A DNA stretch of 64,000 nt from Nemertoderma westbladi (taxonomy: Eukaryota > Xenacoelomorpha > Nemertodermatida > Nemertodermatidae): NCBI GenBank assembly GCA_032718475.1, contig JAUCBJ010004223.1:19995-83994 (forward strand), given 5' to 3'. Positions 49,428 through 60,020 of this stretch are shown one piece after another; within the stretch, counting starts at the first letter, position 1; each line of letters starts with the position of its first letter. The notes under the pieces are model-generated. The model ran no database searches and was not told the origin of the DNA. It worked only from the letters and a program-made list of their open reading frames with translations. A program made the position numbers and the translations under genes.

Positions 49428-52400
49428 TAGGTACGGCAGTAAGGCCTGTGGAAGTATTGGCGGCGGTCTGGCAGTAGCCTACTGCAGCAGACGTTCCAGT
49501 TGTACCGCAGACAGGTAATACAGTAATAGGAAATCAAACACTAACTGCTGAACTGCTAGGCCTAGCAGAAGAACAGTGCCAGTACACATAAGGCTGCAAA
49601 GTCAATGCTAGCAGCAGCATTCAAAGAATGATACCACACAGCCCTGCAGCCAGCTGTGAGTTCATTATCCTTGCCTCACACTAAGAGTGTTGCTGCTGCT
49701 AGGATACAAATTATCTGTTATTGGCTAGAGCTGTACCATTGGTTGGCTTTCATGTTATGATATTCAAATGGATTGATGGAGGGAATTTCAAAATAGTCAA
49801 ATAATACAACAATAATGAAATTTTTAATATGATGTGCAATTATAAAAATCGCTGTAACTCTGGTGCAACACGACCGTATTCGATGAAATTTTCATTGTTA
49901 CGTACGGTAATTAATGCGTTTACAATTGCTATACTCAATATATTTATAATCGGTATGATTTTTAAACTATAAGAGTTTAAGAGCCGGGAATTGCCAAATT
50001 GTGGCCACATAAGCCAGATTTGACCACAAAATTGACCAGGTTCGTGCAACTCTTTAAAATTTTGGAATATGTCAATTTCGTTCTACTATCATGTTCTATA
50101 AATGACCAAAGTTAAAAAAAATATAATTCCTAGGAAGTTGTTTTATTTTTGATAAATATGTAATTTTATGGTGAAAATTGGTTAATTTTGTTAAAAATGA
50201 GTGAAAATTTGACGGTTTGGAGTAAAATTGGGTGGGTTGGGCCAACTCATATAAATTGTTGCCAGTGTCATTTTTCTTATCCTAAAACGTTCTTTAATTG
50301 AGCACAGTTTTAGAAAATATAATTCCTAGGAAGTTCTTAAACTAAAGCTCAGACTTTCAAAAAGACGGTCATTTAACGGACTTTTTTTATTTGTCTGTCA
50401 TACCTATACACTATGTCGAAATCGAAAATAGCGTGCATATTCGGATTCAGCACACCAAAATGTATCTATATAGTATATTTTGAGGTAATCTGAGGCTAAA
50501 TTTAAAAAAAATTAAAAAGTGAAAAAAATTTTGGCAAAAATTTGCCAAACTTCGAAAAATACTTAACTTGTTCGGATTTTCATGAAATTTGATACAGATG
50601 TGCCCAAAGCAATTCTAAGAAACTAATTTGAAGGATTTATGGAAAAATGCAAGTTAAGCCGATATATGACATTTTGAGTGCCTAGTTTTGGGCTAAATTT
50701 CCAGAAAATACAGATTTCCTAAGTTTGGCCCTTATTTACTACAAGAAGCAAAAACTTTTTGCATTAACATTAAATGGATAAAATGTAGAGCTATCTTATC
50801 CATCTGTGATGTTAAAGTTTCAGAAAAATATAAGCAGACAATTCGGAGAAAACCACTTTCTACCATAACCTATTTTGTCAACTTCCAAAATTACAATTTT
50901 TCGGCCCCAATTTCCGGCCCTTAATATTCAAGCAACGCACAATATCAATAACAGTAATGGAACTCCCATCTTCCCTATATATAACGCAAGTGGAACGGTT
51001 TCGTTCTAATTAAAAGATACAGAGTTATAATGATTTAAAAATTGTCAAAAATATCCAAATTTGGCCCAAAATTGGCCAAAAGTTGAATTATTGGAATACT
51101 GTTTAATATTTTTGGCCAATATTTTGACCCGATGAACAACTGTATTGGATATGTATTCGGTATGAGTTTCAATCGAAATGGCCAAGCTGCTTTGGTGATA
51201 GTGAGAAAACAATGTAAAAATTTACCATTGGGATAATTTTTGGGTAAAATTAAAATGTGGCCAAAATGGCCAAATTTGGCTAAACGAAATTTTTTAATGA
51301 AACTTGCAAATTTATCCGCGCACAAAGTCTCCGGAGAACATTTGAAGATTTCAGTCACCTTCATCCCGAATTTCACCAATTAGTGCTAGAAGTTTCCAAA
51401 TTGGGACAAATATCCACTTTTGGTTGCCAATTTGGAAATGTTGGGGAACTAAATTGAAAAAACAAAAGCGTACAAAATTCTTAGAATAACAAAAACTACA
51501 AACGTGGCAAATTTCAGAGAATATAATTCCTAGGAAGTCGTAAAACGCCCCGAGTAAGCTCCACTTTCTATATACTAATGTTGGAACGCCTACGCCCGGT
51601 GTGGGAGAATCCTCACGAAGGATCCTCCCACGTTGTGTTGTTTTTAGGTTTACATAAGAACCGCATATCCGACAAGTTACTTTGGTATGTTTGATAATCC
51701 CAATTCATAATAATTGCCTCTGGTATTATAATATGTAAGCAATATACAGTAGTCGCGCAAACAAAGATAAGTTAGTAAAGTGAAGTAGAGTTGATTCTAT
51801 TGGATGTTTGACTACTGGTGTAGCTGCTGGGGTAGCCTAATGTAGGGTATATACCAGGCTCAATTTCTAATACAACGATCAAATCATTATTCAATAATTT
51901 ATATTTTCTATTTTGAATTTTTTATGTTAATTTTAGTAAAAGATTACCCCATTTTGTTTAGATTAATAATGTCTGATCTGACGATGTCTGGCGCTGATGT
52001 GGAGCATTTGTTATTGATGATGTCTGATACACATATGTCACACACTCGCGAGACACATATGATTCTGATGATGTTTGCTATCGAATTCATTCGGTAAATC
52101 TCTGACTGATCCAGATTGCCTTGTTTGGTCAGTTGCATATGATAAATAGGGTCCTTATATTCATTTCATATCGCTATTCTTATTGTACGTGTACCATATG
52201 TTGCTTTTGTCATTGTCGCAATAAACCACGTATCGGTGGGCATTAAAGATATGAGGTTACACTGGTTTGGTTATCACATATTTTCGTAAATATATTGGGA
52301 CGTAGAGTTTCAAGACGTATTTGATGTTGTACTTTTTGAGAGTTCCTATATAGTGTGACAAGTGTATTCATAAAAATTGAGTATACAATATGTCTACATT

Positions 52401-52438
52401 GAATGGTGCCCGTTGGAAATTTAAATTGCAATCAAGTT
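49428..52438. other. Intergenic, AT-rich, no gene seen
   Basis: 3 kb without a supported gene. 50120-51538 contains many TTTGGCCAAA-like words and three copies of AATATAATTCCTAGGAAGT (50120, 50316, 51520), each around the palindrome TTCCTAGGAA. A 12-bp stem hairpin with one mismatch (GTGGGAGAATCC / GGATCCTCCCAC) sits near 51602-51632. The short frames present (for example 51035-51379) follow the AT-rich repeat pattern and lack domains. Confidence 0.55.
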
Positions 52439-53127
52439 AGATAGATTTATTTATACATTATGTAAAAACAATAACAAATACACCAAACAATGTACCGGTA
52501 TAAAGGTATTGTCCAACATAACATATAGGATTACCCCTAAAGCTTTGCAGCTTATTTCCAAGGGGGTCCTTTATGTTACTTGGTTACAAATACAATATTA
52601 CACTACGCTAACCTAAAACCAATATAAAATGTAATTACACTATGCTAACCTAAAACCAATATAAAAGGTAATTACACTATGTACATGTACAACTTTACCG
52701 AGAGCGTGACAATGCCCGACTCAACGATAAAGATGTAATGTACAGAACAATTTAGTATAAAACGTAATTACAGTATAAATAGTAAATAATTAATAAACTA
52801 ATAACTTACTGTAGGACTATTGTACCTATTTTTACATTGCACACGGAGGTGAGATTTAACTGCAGATTTAAAAGAATGTTGATTATTTAGGTTTTTAATT
52901 TCATTAGGCAGAGCGTTCCAATTTTTAATGCCGTTAAAAAGAAAGTATCAGATTCGAAGGATTTACAATTCGGGAGGTAGAAGTTTGAAGCACTAGCTCT
53001 GGTACTGTAAGAGTGTGTATCGCGTACTCTGTTGAATTTTTGTTTTAGGTAATTGGGACATTTACCGTTATACACTTTATGCACATGGTTAAGGCGTAGC
53101 TGCTTAACTCTACTATCTAAGTTAAGA
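52439..53127 (-). mobile_element. Second copy of the CR1-like fragment, frameshifted
   Basis: Near-identical to 21086-21735 (same 3' end TAGATAGATTTATTTATAC and same 3' UTR), but truncated earlier, at 53127. It has an extra tandem copy of about 45 bp near 52612-52680 and one A missing from the A-run at about 52936, which breaks the RT frame; the remaining frame at 53084-52887 reads HKVYNGKCPNYLKQKF. It marks this CR1 family as multicopy in the genome. Confidence 0.9.
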
Positions 53128-53460
53128 CGCAGTTTTAATTTACCTCTTACCCTCTTAGGTTACGGTAGAAGCTGCAAAAACAAAACGTCAAACGGTTAGG
53201 GGTGGGAGTGGTTAACTGGGATCAAAATTTCGGTGTTTGCATAATTTAATGAGTATTTCAAATCTAAAAACGGCTGGTGAGACTGGCGAAGGTGACTGTT
53301 TTACTTCTTGAGTTTAGGCAAACTGTCTGTTTTTTGGTCCTGCGCGCTGGGCATGAAAATGAAAAAAGCACTTCTCCCAGCTACAATTTTAGTTGCTGTA
53401 TTTACTGTTCAAGTGTTTTCATTTTCCAAGTCAGTTTTCGGGTTGAGTCATTCTATAAAC
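53128..53460. other. Upstream flank of the glycosyltransferase-like gene
   Basis: Unique sequence between the CR1 fragment and the palindrome. Two overlapping frames of about 60 codons have no recognised domain. It probably holds the promoter of the gene at 53656, but no core element is clear. Confidence 0.5.
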
Positions 53461-53565
53461 ATAAATATTAATTACCAAAAGAAACAGAGTTAGGGTAAGT
53501 GTTGGGGTCTAAGTTAGACCCAACCACTTACCCTAACTCTGTTTGTTTTGGTAATTAATATTTAT
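53461..53565. repeat. 105-bp near-perfect palindrome
   Basis: Two 52-nt arms around a single central base at 53513. The outer ends are ATAAATATTAATTAC and its complement; the inner parts are CAGAGTTAGGGTAAGTG and its complement. About three mismatches. It ends 90 bp before the ATG of the next gene, so it lies in its promoter or 5' UTR. It could be a small foldback element or a hairpin in the transcript. Confidence 0.93.
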
Positions 53566-53655
53566 ACAATGTTACCGCTGGTAATCGCTTACCGAATTAT
53601 CTCTAATTTATTATATAAACAAACTACAGTAGAGCCATCTGTATCAACATTCACC

Positions 53656-55104
53656 ATGAAAAAATACTTTAAATTGTTTTTGATACTATTTTTGATATTT
53701 ATCTTATATGCCGTGGCCAATTTCGGCCTTGGGTCAGTCAGAGATCGCTATTCAATATCTCCAGATTCAAGCGAAAACAGGGGCAGGAGCGATATATACA
53801 ACTTTGTTAAAAGGTACCCGACCATTCTCATGTGTCCATCCTCGGTCTTTTCCGAGCTGAGGAAAAACTACAAAGACGAAACAAATCTCGAGTCTATTGA
53901 CTACTCTCAACCGGCATCCAATAACACGCATTCAGCTCGTATGACCCGTGCCATTCTGTTCTACTTACCACTGGAACTAGCCGACACTTATATATATCAT
54001 TTCAAATGGGTTTATCGCAGCTGGATCGAAATGCAGAAAACAGAACCAGCACTCTGGCGTACTGACTTGATAATCTTTATCAGTATGGCACACCCAGAGG
54101 CGTTTCAGCGCAATGGCAGTGCTGAGTTCCTCACGAAAATGAACTGTTCATTCAAGAACTTACGTCTCTCGAAGGAGGAGAAGCCCATGTGTACGCTAAT
54201 CGCGCATGAAAACCTATCATCACGTAAACTGTTGAGGCCAGGAAGGGAATTCCAGAGCAATAATCGTACCGAGAAGTACAAGTTTCTGCTCGATGGCCGT
54301 GTTAACATACTGTTGGATGATCCCGACAATTTGGCACCATTCTATAACTTCGTCAAAAAACAGACTCAATCTTACAGGTTCTTGCACTCAGTATTGGTGG
54401 CATTTGAAGGCTATGCGTACTTGAAGAGAGCCGGATATGACTTCGTCATACGCAGTGACATGGACATCTTTTTGACGCCATTGTGTGGCCGGTGGTTGCC
54501 TGCTAAATGTGACGACTTCTATGTGGGACATGGTGGATATTCCGATAAGTTTAATGTTCGTCGGTTGGATAGAATTGCACACAATATTGGGTGGGAGACA
54601 TCATCCCTGGAGAATATTGGCTCGACTTGGTACTCTACAGTAGACCAATTTCGGTTGGTTTCATACTTGACCTTGTTTAGCATGGCCTATTTATCGGCCG
54701 AAGAGTTCACTGAGCCCGAGAAGTTAGAGAAACTTGGCACACAATTATGGCCCTACTGGCACTACGGGGTTTTATCAATGTACGGTCAAAGTTTGGCCAT
54801 TAATCACTTGATCGCCACGAAGCAACTCAACATTGTTCACTTAAAAGATCAACTCGACTTTCCATCATCAATCAATATCTCTATACATAAAATCATTCAT
54901 GTGCACACATATCACAACGCTGAAATATTTTCTAAGTTCGCTTTCAGTTTAGGCAAGTATGATGAAATTGATTTGGACTCGAAGACACTCAAGAAAGAGG
55001 AAGATGTACCTATTTATGCATTGAAAATGGCAATGGAAGGAAAACGAATGAAATACAAAGAGTTAACCAATTTGTTGGATCAAGTGATCTCGAATAAGCT
55101 TTAG
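53656..55104 (+). CDS. Type II membrane protein, glycosyltransferase-like (DUF7164-type?)
   Basis: 482 codons in one exon. I chose ATG at 53656 because it has A at -3 and is followed at once by a signal anchor; upstream in-frame codons lack a good context. Residues 1-3 are cytoplasmic (MKK), about 4-23 form one membrane helix (YFKLFLILFLIFILYAVANF), and the rest would be luminal, with several N-glycosylation sequons (NNT, NGS, NCS, NLS, NRT, NIS). A DxD motif at residues 268-270 in YDFVIRSDMDIFLTPLC fits metal and nucleotide-sugar binding by a Golgi glycosyltransferase. Further conserved-looking stretches are YVGHGGYSDKFNV and LWPYWHYGVLSMYG. The style recalls uncharacterised DUF7164 proteins of marine animals, but I recall this only loosely. 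Substrate unknown. Lack of introns may mean a retrocopy or an intronless family. Confidence 0.85.
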   Translation: MKKYFKLFLILFLIFILYAVANFGLGSVRDRYSISPDSSENRGRSDIYNFVKRYPTILMCPSSVFSELRKNYKDETNLESIDYSQPASNNTHSARMTRAILFYLPLELADTYIYHFKWVYRSWIEMQKTEPALWRTDLIIFISMAHPEAFQRNGSAEFLTKMNCSFKNLRLSKEEKPMCTLIAHENLSSRKLLRPGREFQSNNRTEKYKFLLDGRVNILLDDPDNLAPFYNFVKKQTQSYRFLHSVLVAFEGYAYLKRAGYDFVIRSDMDIFLTPLCGRWLPAKCDDFYVGHGGYSDKFNVRRLDRIAHNIGWETSSLENIGSTWYSTVDQFRLVSYLTLFSMAYLSAEEFTEPEKLEKLGTQLWPYWHYGVLSMYGQSLAINHLIATKQLNIVHLKDQLDFPSSINISIHKIIHVHTYHNAEIFSKFAFSLGKYDEIDLDSKTLKKEEDVPIYALKMAMEGKRMKYKELTNLLDQVISNKL

Positions 55105-55200
55105 CAGTAGATTTTAGTATATTTTATTTTATTCTTTGTATAATATGCCTAAAGCATTACTGACTGTAGGTATTTCAAAATTATGTATATATTGACACAA

Positions 55201-55206
55201 AATAAA
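55201..55206 (+). terminator. Polyadenylation signal AATAAA
   Basis: AATAAA 97 nt after the stop of the glycosyltransferase-like gene, the only one in the near 3' flank. It is followed by an ATAC/CATA microsatellite (55208-55250). Confidence 0.7.
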
Positions 55207-55250
55207 GTATACATACATATATACATACATACATACACACATACATACAT

Positions 55251-55920
55251 GTATCCAACACGAACCATTATGGTCACTATTTGGAAAGCTGTTATGAAGC
55301 TTCTTTTTTACTTATAATCGTATAGCAGGCATCAAAATGCAGGATAACAAAGGTCATTATTTAAATGTGAACAAAAAAAATTCAAATCAATTCCTAAAAA
55401 ACGACTAAACTTAAAAAATAAGCCAATGACCATATGGTACCTTGATGTAAGCGATACTACCATGTGTTTCAACTTGAAGTTAACCATATTGTGTATCATA
55501 CCGATAGTTTAATTAATTAATCTGTTTGCGGGGCGAGCCACGTAGTCTGTGAATTTAGTTTGTGAGAATTGTCCGTCTGTCCATCTGACTCACTCAATGT
55601 TTGAAAGTCAATAATTATCTTAATTTTTCAAACAAAAAGTTTAGAAAGTTTTAAGAATTACATCTAATTTATTTCAGAGGAGGCTCCGTAAATCACGACG
55701 TTCACAGTTTCAGTTTTCACAGTCGGTAATGCCTATTTGCCTAATTGCTACGCCCGAAGTTGCCAAGTTGACAACCTGAAACGACCTTGGAAAAAAACCT
55801 CCCTATGATATTTAATATATTTAATTAATATCACCTGGCAGCAATACCGAGCTGAATATTTATTTATTTGTACTTCCCTCCTGTTTCACTCTAGCATACT
55901 TGAGGCCGTTAGGTCGACTG
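55251..55920. other. Intergenic, no gene seen
   Basis: AT-rich sequence with a GGGGCGAGCCACG word at 55532-55544, the inverse of the one at 14898. No coding frame is supported. Confidence 0.55.
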
Positions 55921-56060
55921 CGAGTGTCAGGGGCTAGTGGCTGAGCTGGTTAGCGCTACTGATGAGGCCTGTTAGGCCGAAACGTGCGTATAGCGCTGGT
56001 TCAACCCCCGGTGACGCGCTCCCATTTTTTCCACTTCTGAACAAACCCATAATATTACAC
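55921..56060 (+). mobile_element. tRNA-like (SINE-like) unit with an internal hammerhead
   Basis: An A box TGGCTGAGCTGG (55938-55949) matches the Pol III consensus exactly. A B box GGTTCAACCCC (55998-56008) differs from consensus at two positions. Between them lies a complete hammerhead ribozyme motif. The outer limits are uncertain: no target duplication is seen, and a run CCATTTTTTCC follows at 56022-56032, whose T6 could end Pol III transcription. A tRNA-derived SINE or a tRNA-like retrozyme relative would both fit. Confidence 0.65.
55952..55997 (+). ncRNA. Hammerhead ribozyme motif, type I topology
   Basis: All conserved parts are in order and spacing. Stem I is AGCGCTA (55952-55958) with TAGCGCT (55991-55997), seven perfect pairs, extendable by G-U pairs. 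The core is CTGATGA (55959-55965). Stem II is GGCC/GGCC (55966-55969, 55975-55978) around loop TGTTA. Core GAAA is at 55979-55982. A very short stem III comprises A55982, C55983 (and G55984) with C55987, G55988, T55989. The cleavage site GTA has the cut expected after A55990. Stem III of two to three pairs is unusually short but is known from minimal hammerheads of Penelope-like elements and retrozymes, which are often more active as dimers. Self-cleavage is inferred from structure only. Confidence 0.85.
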
Positions 56061-56265
56061 CTTTAATTACAGTTGCAACAGCTCATCTCCAATTTATTTA
56101 GTTGTTAAAAAGGCAGTAAGTCTGGCCCTACCGGTAAATGACAGGAATGGAAGTTACAAACTACGCGTAGCTACGCGTAGGCCTACGCGTAGGGCAAAAA
56201 GATTTACCCCATAATGCGATGTGATCGATGCGATGGATGGGGTGTGTACAAAACAAAGACCTAAG
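56061..56265. other. Spacer with three CTACGCGTAG palindromes
   Basis: CTACGCGTAG stands at 56161-56170, 56171-56180 and 56183-56192, each a perfect 10-bp palindrome containing an ACGCGT core. The stretch precedes the C-rich array. No gene. Confidence 0.8.
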
Positions 56266-59200
56266 ACCCTACAAAAGTACGACCCCCCCTGGTACAAAAG
56301 TAAGACTCCCCTGGTACAAAAGTAAGACCTCCCGTGGTACAAAAGTAAGACCCCCCCCCCGGTACAAAAGTAAGACCCCCACTGGTACAAAAGTAAGACC
56401 CCCCTGGTACAAAAGTAAGACCCCCACTGGTACAAAAGTAAGACCCCCCTGGTACAAAAGTAAGACCCCCCTGGTACAAAAGTAAGACCCCCCTGGTACA
56501 AAAGTAAGACCCCCCCTGGTACACAAAGACCCCCCTGGTACAAAAGTAAGACCCCCCTGGTACAAAAGTAAGACCCCCCTGGTACAAAAGTAAGACCCCC
56601 CTGGTACAAAAGTAAGACCCCCGTGGTACAAAAGTAAGACCCCCCCCCCCCCCGGTACAAAAGTAAGACCCTCACTGGTACAAAAGTAAGACCCCCCTGG
56701 TACAAAAGTAAGACCCCCCCTGGTACAAAAGTAAGACCCCCCGGTACAAAAGTAAGACCCCCCTGGTACAAAAGTAAGACCCCCTGGTACACAAAGACCC
56801 CCCTGGTACAAAAGTAAGACCCCCCTGGTACAAAAGTAAGACCCCCCTGGTACACAAAGACCCCCCTGGTACAAAAGTAAGACCCCCCTGGTACAAAAGT
56901 AAGACCCCCCTGGTACAAAAGAAAGACCCCCCTGGTACAAAAGTAAGACCCCCCCCCCCGGTACAAAAGTAAGACCCCCACTGGTACAAAAGTAAGACCC
57001 CCCTGGTACAAAAGTAAGACCCCCACTGGTACAAAAGTAAGACCCCCCTGGTACAAAAGTAAGACCCCCCTGGTACAAAAGTAAGACCCCCCTGGTACAA
57101 AAGTAAGACCCCCCTGGTACAAAAGTAAGACTCCCCTGGTACAAAAGTAAGACTCCCCTGGTACAAAAGTAAGACCTCCCGTGGTACAAAAGTAAGACCC
57201 CCCTGGTACAAAAGTAAGACCCCCCTGGTACAAAAGTAAGACCCCCCTGGTACAAAAGTAAGACCCCCCTGGTACAAAAGTAAGACTCCCCTGGTACAAA
57301 AGTAAGACTCCCCTGGTACAAAAGTAAGACCTCCCGTGGTACAAAAGTAAGACCCCCTGGTACAAAAGTAAGACCCCCACTGGTACAAAAGTAAGACCCC
57401 CCTGGTACAAAAGTAAGACCCCCCCCCCCCCGGTACAAAAGTAAGACCCCCACTGGTACAAAAGTAAGACCCCCCTGGTACAAAAGTAAGACCCCCACTG
57501 GTACAAAAGTAAGACCCCCCTGGTACAAAAGTAAGACCCCCCTGGTACAAAAGTAAGACCCCCCTGGTACAAAAGTAAGACCCCCCTGGTACAAAAGTAA
57601 GACTCCCCTGGTACAAAAGTAAGACCTCCCGTGGTACAAAAGTAAGACCCCCCTGGTACAAAAGTAAGACCCCCACTGGTACAAAAGTAAGACCCCCCTG
57701 GTACAAAAGTAAGACCCCCCTGGTACAAAAGTAAGACCCCCCTGGTACAAAAGTAAGACCCCCCTGGTACAAAAGTAAGACTCCCCTGGTACAAAAGTAA
57801 GACTCCCCTGGTACAAAAGTAAGACCTCCCGTGGTACAAAAGTAAGACCCCCCTGGTACAAAAGTAAGACCCCCCTGGTACAAAAGTAAGACCCCCCTGG
57901 TACAAAAGTAAGACACCCCTGGTACAAAAGTAAGACTCCCCTGGTACAAAAGTAAGACTCCCCTGGTACAAAAGTAAGACCTCCCGTGGTACAAAAGTAA
58001 GACCCCCCTGGTACAAAAGTAAGACTCCCCTGGTACAAAAGTAAGACCTCCCGTGGTACAAAAGTAAGACCCCCCCCCCCCCGGTACAAAAGTAAGACCC
58101 CCCTGGTACAAAAGTAAGACCCCCACTGGTACAAAAGTAAGACCCCCCTGGTACAAAAGTAAGACCCCCCTGGTACAAAAGTAAGACCCCCCTGGTACAA
58201 AAGTAAGACCCCCCCTGGTACACAAAGACCCCCCTGGTACAAAAGTAAGACCCCCACTGGTACAAAAGTAAGACCCCCCTGGTACAAAAGTAAGACCCCC
58301 CTGGTACAAAAGTAAGACCCCCCTGGTACAAAAGTAAGACCCCCACTGGTACAAAAGTAAGACCCCCCTGGTACAAAAGTAAGACCCCCCTGGTACAAAA
58401 GTAAGACCCCTCTGGTACAAAAGTAAGACCCCCCTGGTACCAAAGTAAGACTCCCCTGGTACAAAAGTAAGACTCCCCTGGTACAAAAGTAAGACCTCCC
58501 GTGGTACAAAAGTAAGACCCCCCTGGTACAAAAGTAAGACCCCCCTGGTACAAAAGTAAGACCCCCCTGGTACAAAAGTAAGACCCCCCTGGTACAAAAG
58601 TAAGACTCCCCTGGTACAAAAGTAAGACTCCCCTGGTACAAAAGTAAGACCTCCCGTGGTACAAAAGTAAGACCCCCCTGGTACAAAAGTAAGACTCCCC
58701 TGGTACAAAAGTAAGACCTCCCGTGGTACAAAAGTAAGACCCCCCCCCCCCGGTACAAAAGTAAGACCCCCACTGGTACAAAAGTAAGACCCCCCTGGTA
58801 CAAAAGTAAGACCCCCACTGGTACAAAAGTAAGACCCCCCTGGTACAAAAGTAAGACCCCCCTGGTACAAAAGTAAGACCCCCCTGGTACAAAAGTAAGA
58901 CCCCCCCTGGTACACAAAGACCCCCCTGGTACAAAAGTAAGACCCCCCTGGTACAAAAGTAAGACCCCCCTGGTACAAAAGTAAGACCCCCCTGGTACAA
59001 AAGTAAGACCCCCGTGGTACAAAAGTAAGACCCCCCCCCCCCCGGTACAAAAGTAAGACCCTCACTGGTACAAAAGTAAGACCCCCCTGGTACAAAAGTA
59101 AGACCCCCCTGGTACAAAAATAAGACCCCCTGGTACAAAAGTAAGACCCCCCTGGTACAAAAGTAAGACCCCCTGGTACACAAAGACCCCCCTGGTACAA

Positions 59201-59318
59201 AAGTAAGACCCCCCTGGTACAAAAGTAAGACCCCCCTGGTACAAAAGAAAGACCCCCCTGGTACAAAAGTAAGACCCCCCCTGGTACAAAAGTAAGACCC
59301 CCCTGGTACAAAAGCAAA
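56266..59318. repeat. 22-bp C-rich array (GGTACAAAAGTAAGACCCCC)
   Basis: About 138 units of 22 bp with C-runs varying from 5 to 15. Variants ACTCCCCTGG, CTCCCGTGG, CCCACTGG and a short form GGTACACAAAGAC recur in order, so blocks of about 10-20 units have been duplicated. On the minus strand all three frames are nearly stop-free, giving open frames up to 1,070 codons (LTFVPGGSYFCTRGVLLLYQ). Since 22 is not a multiple of 3, such a frame cycles through all phases, which is expected of a stop-poor repeat and not evidence of a protein. Confidence 0.96.
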
Positions 59319-59771
59319 AGTAATGGTAAAAAGTACAAAGGTAAGACCGCCAAGACCCATTACCATTTCCCAGTTGAGTTGATAAAAATTGTTATTTAAC
59401 TACAATTAAAACACTATTTATTAAAACAACACAACACAGCAAAACTATTTATTAAAACAAAATACAAATTTGGTATTATCTCATGAGTATTTCATAACTA
59501 AATAATTCACATTTGGGTCATTATCCCAAGCCGTTTTTAGACTATACACAACGGATTGACTATATCTAAGCTTAAAAATCTAGGATAAAACAAAATACAA
59601 ATTTGGTATTATCTCATGAGTATTTCATAACTAAATAATTCACATTTGGGTCATTATCCCAAGCCGTTTTTAGACTATACACAACGGATTGACTATATCT
59701 AAGCTTAAAAATCTAGGATAAAACAAAATACAAATTCGGAAATAATTACATAATTACAATAATTACAATTC
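59319..59771. repeat. 133-bp tandem duplication and spacer
   Basis: 59461-59593 and 59594-59726 are two apparently identical 133-bp copies (starting AATACAAATTTGGTATTATC). They lie downstream of the Myb/SANT-like gene. No coding frame. Confidence 0.9.
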
Positions 59772-59777
59772 TTTATT
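59772..59777 (-). terminator. Polyadenylation signal AATAAA (minus)
   Basis: AATAAA on the minus strand 14 nt after the TAA of the terminal exon; this supports the exon being the 3' end of a transcript. Confidence 0.7.
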
Positions 59778-59791
59778 ACAAATAAAGAAAG

Positions 59792-60020
59792 TTAGCGTTT
59801 CCGGTAATATTTAATAGTATTTAACCGGGCATATATTTGCTTATCGCTCTTTCCTGGAAAAAGCTGCCGAACTTTCGCTATCTTATAGCTGTTTCTAGGC
59901 ATCCTTGCCCCCTTAATCTCGTCCCGGAAGACATCAACCAGTCTTTGGTTGGATCGGGGAGTCCACTCTATACGTGTCTGTCGCCGGCGGTTGAATTGAG
60001 GACGATTGATCGGACTCAAA
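59792..60020 (-). CDS. Terminal exon of a Myb/SANT-like protein
   Basis: 229 nt from the acceptor TTTATTTTCAG above 60020 to TAA at 59792. The first T completes a codon split by the intron. The product contains RIEWTPRSNQRLVDVFRDEI, ARMPRNSYKIAKVRQLFPGK, SDKQIYARLNTIKYYRKR. The Trp, Phe and spaced hydrophobic residues ending in a basic helix resemble Myb/SANT-like DNA-binding domains, as seen at the C-terminus of many uncharacterised animal or transposon-derived proteins. The poly(A) signal follows closely. It joins in phase with the exon at 63899-63464 (AG + T gives Ser), so the two are probably one gene. Confidence 0.75.

Noticed and set aside
56154-59366. Open frames of 1,070, 917 and 893 codons on the minus strand
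   Set aside because: They overlap one another in different frames and are translations of the 22-bp repeat, whose unit has no stop codon in any minus frame.
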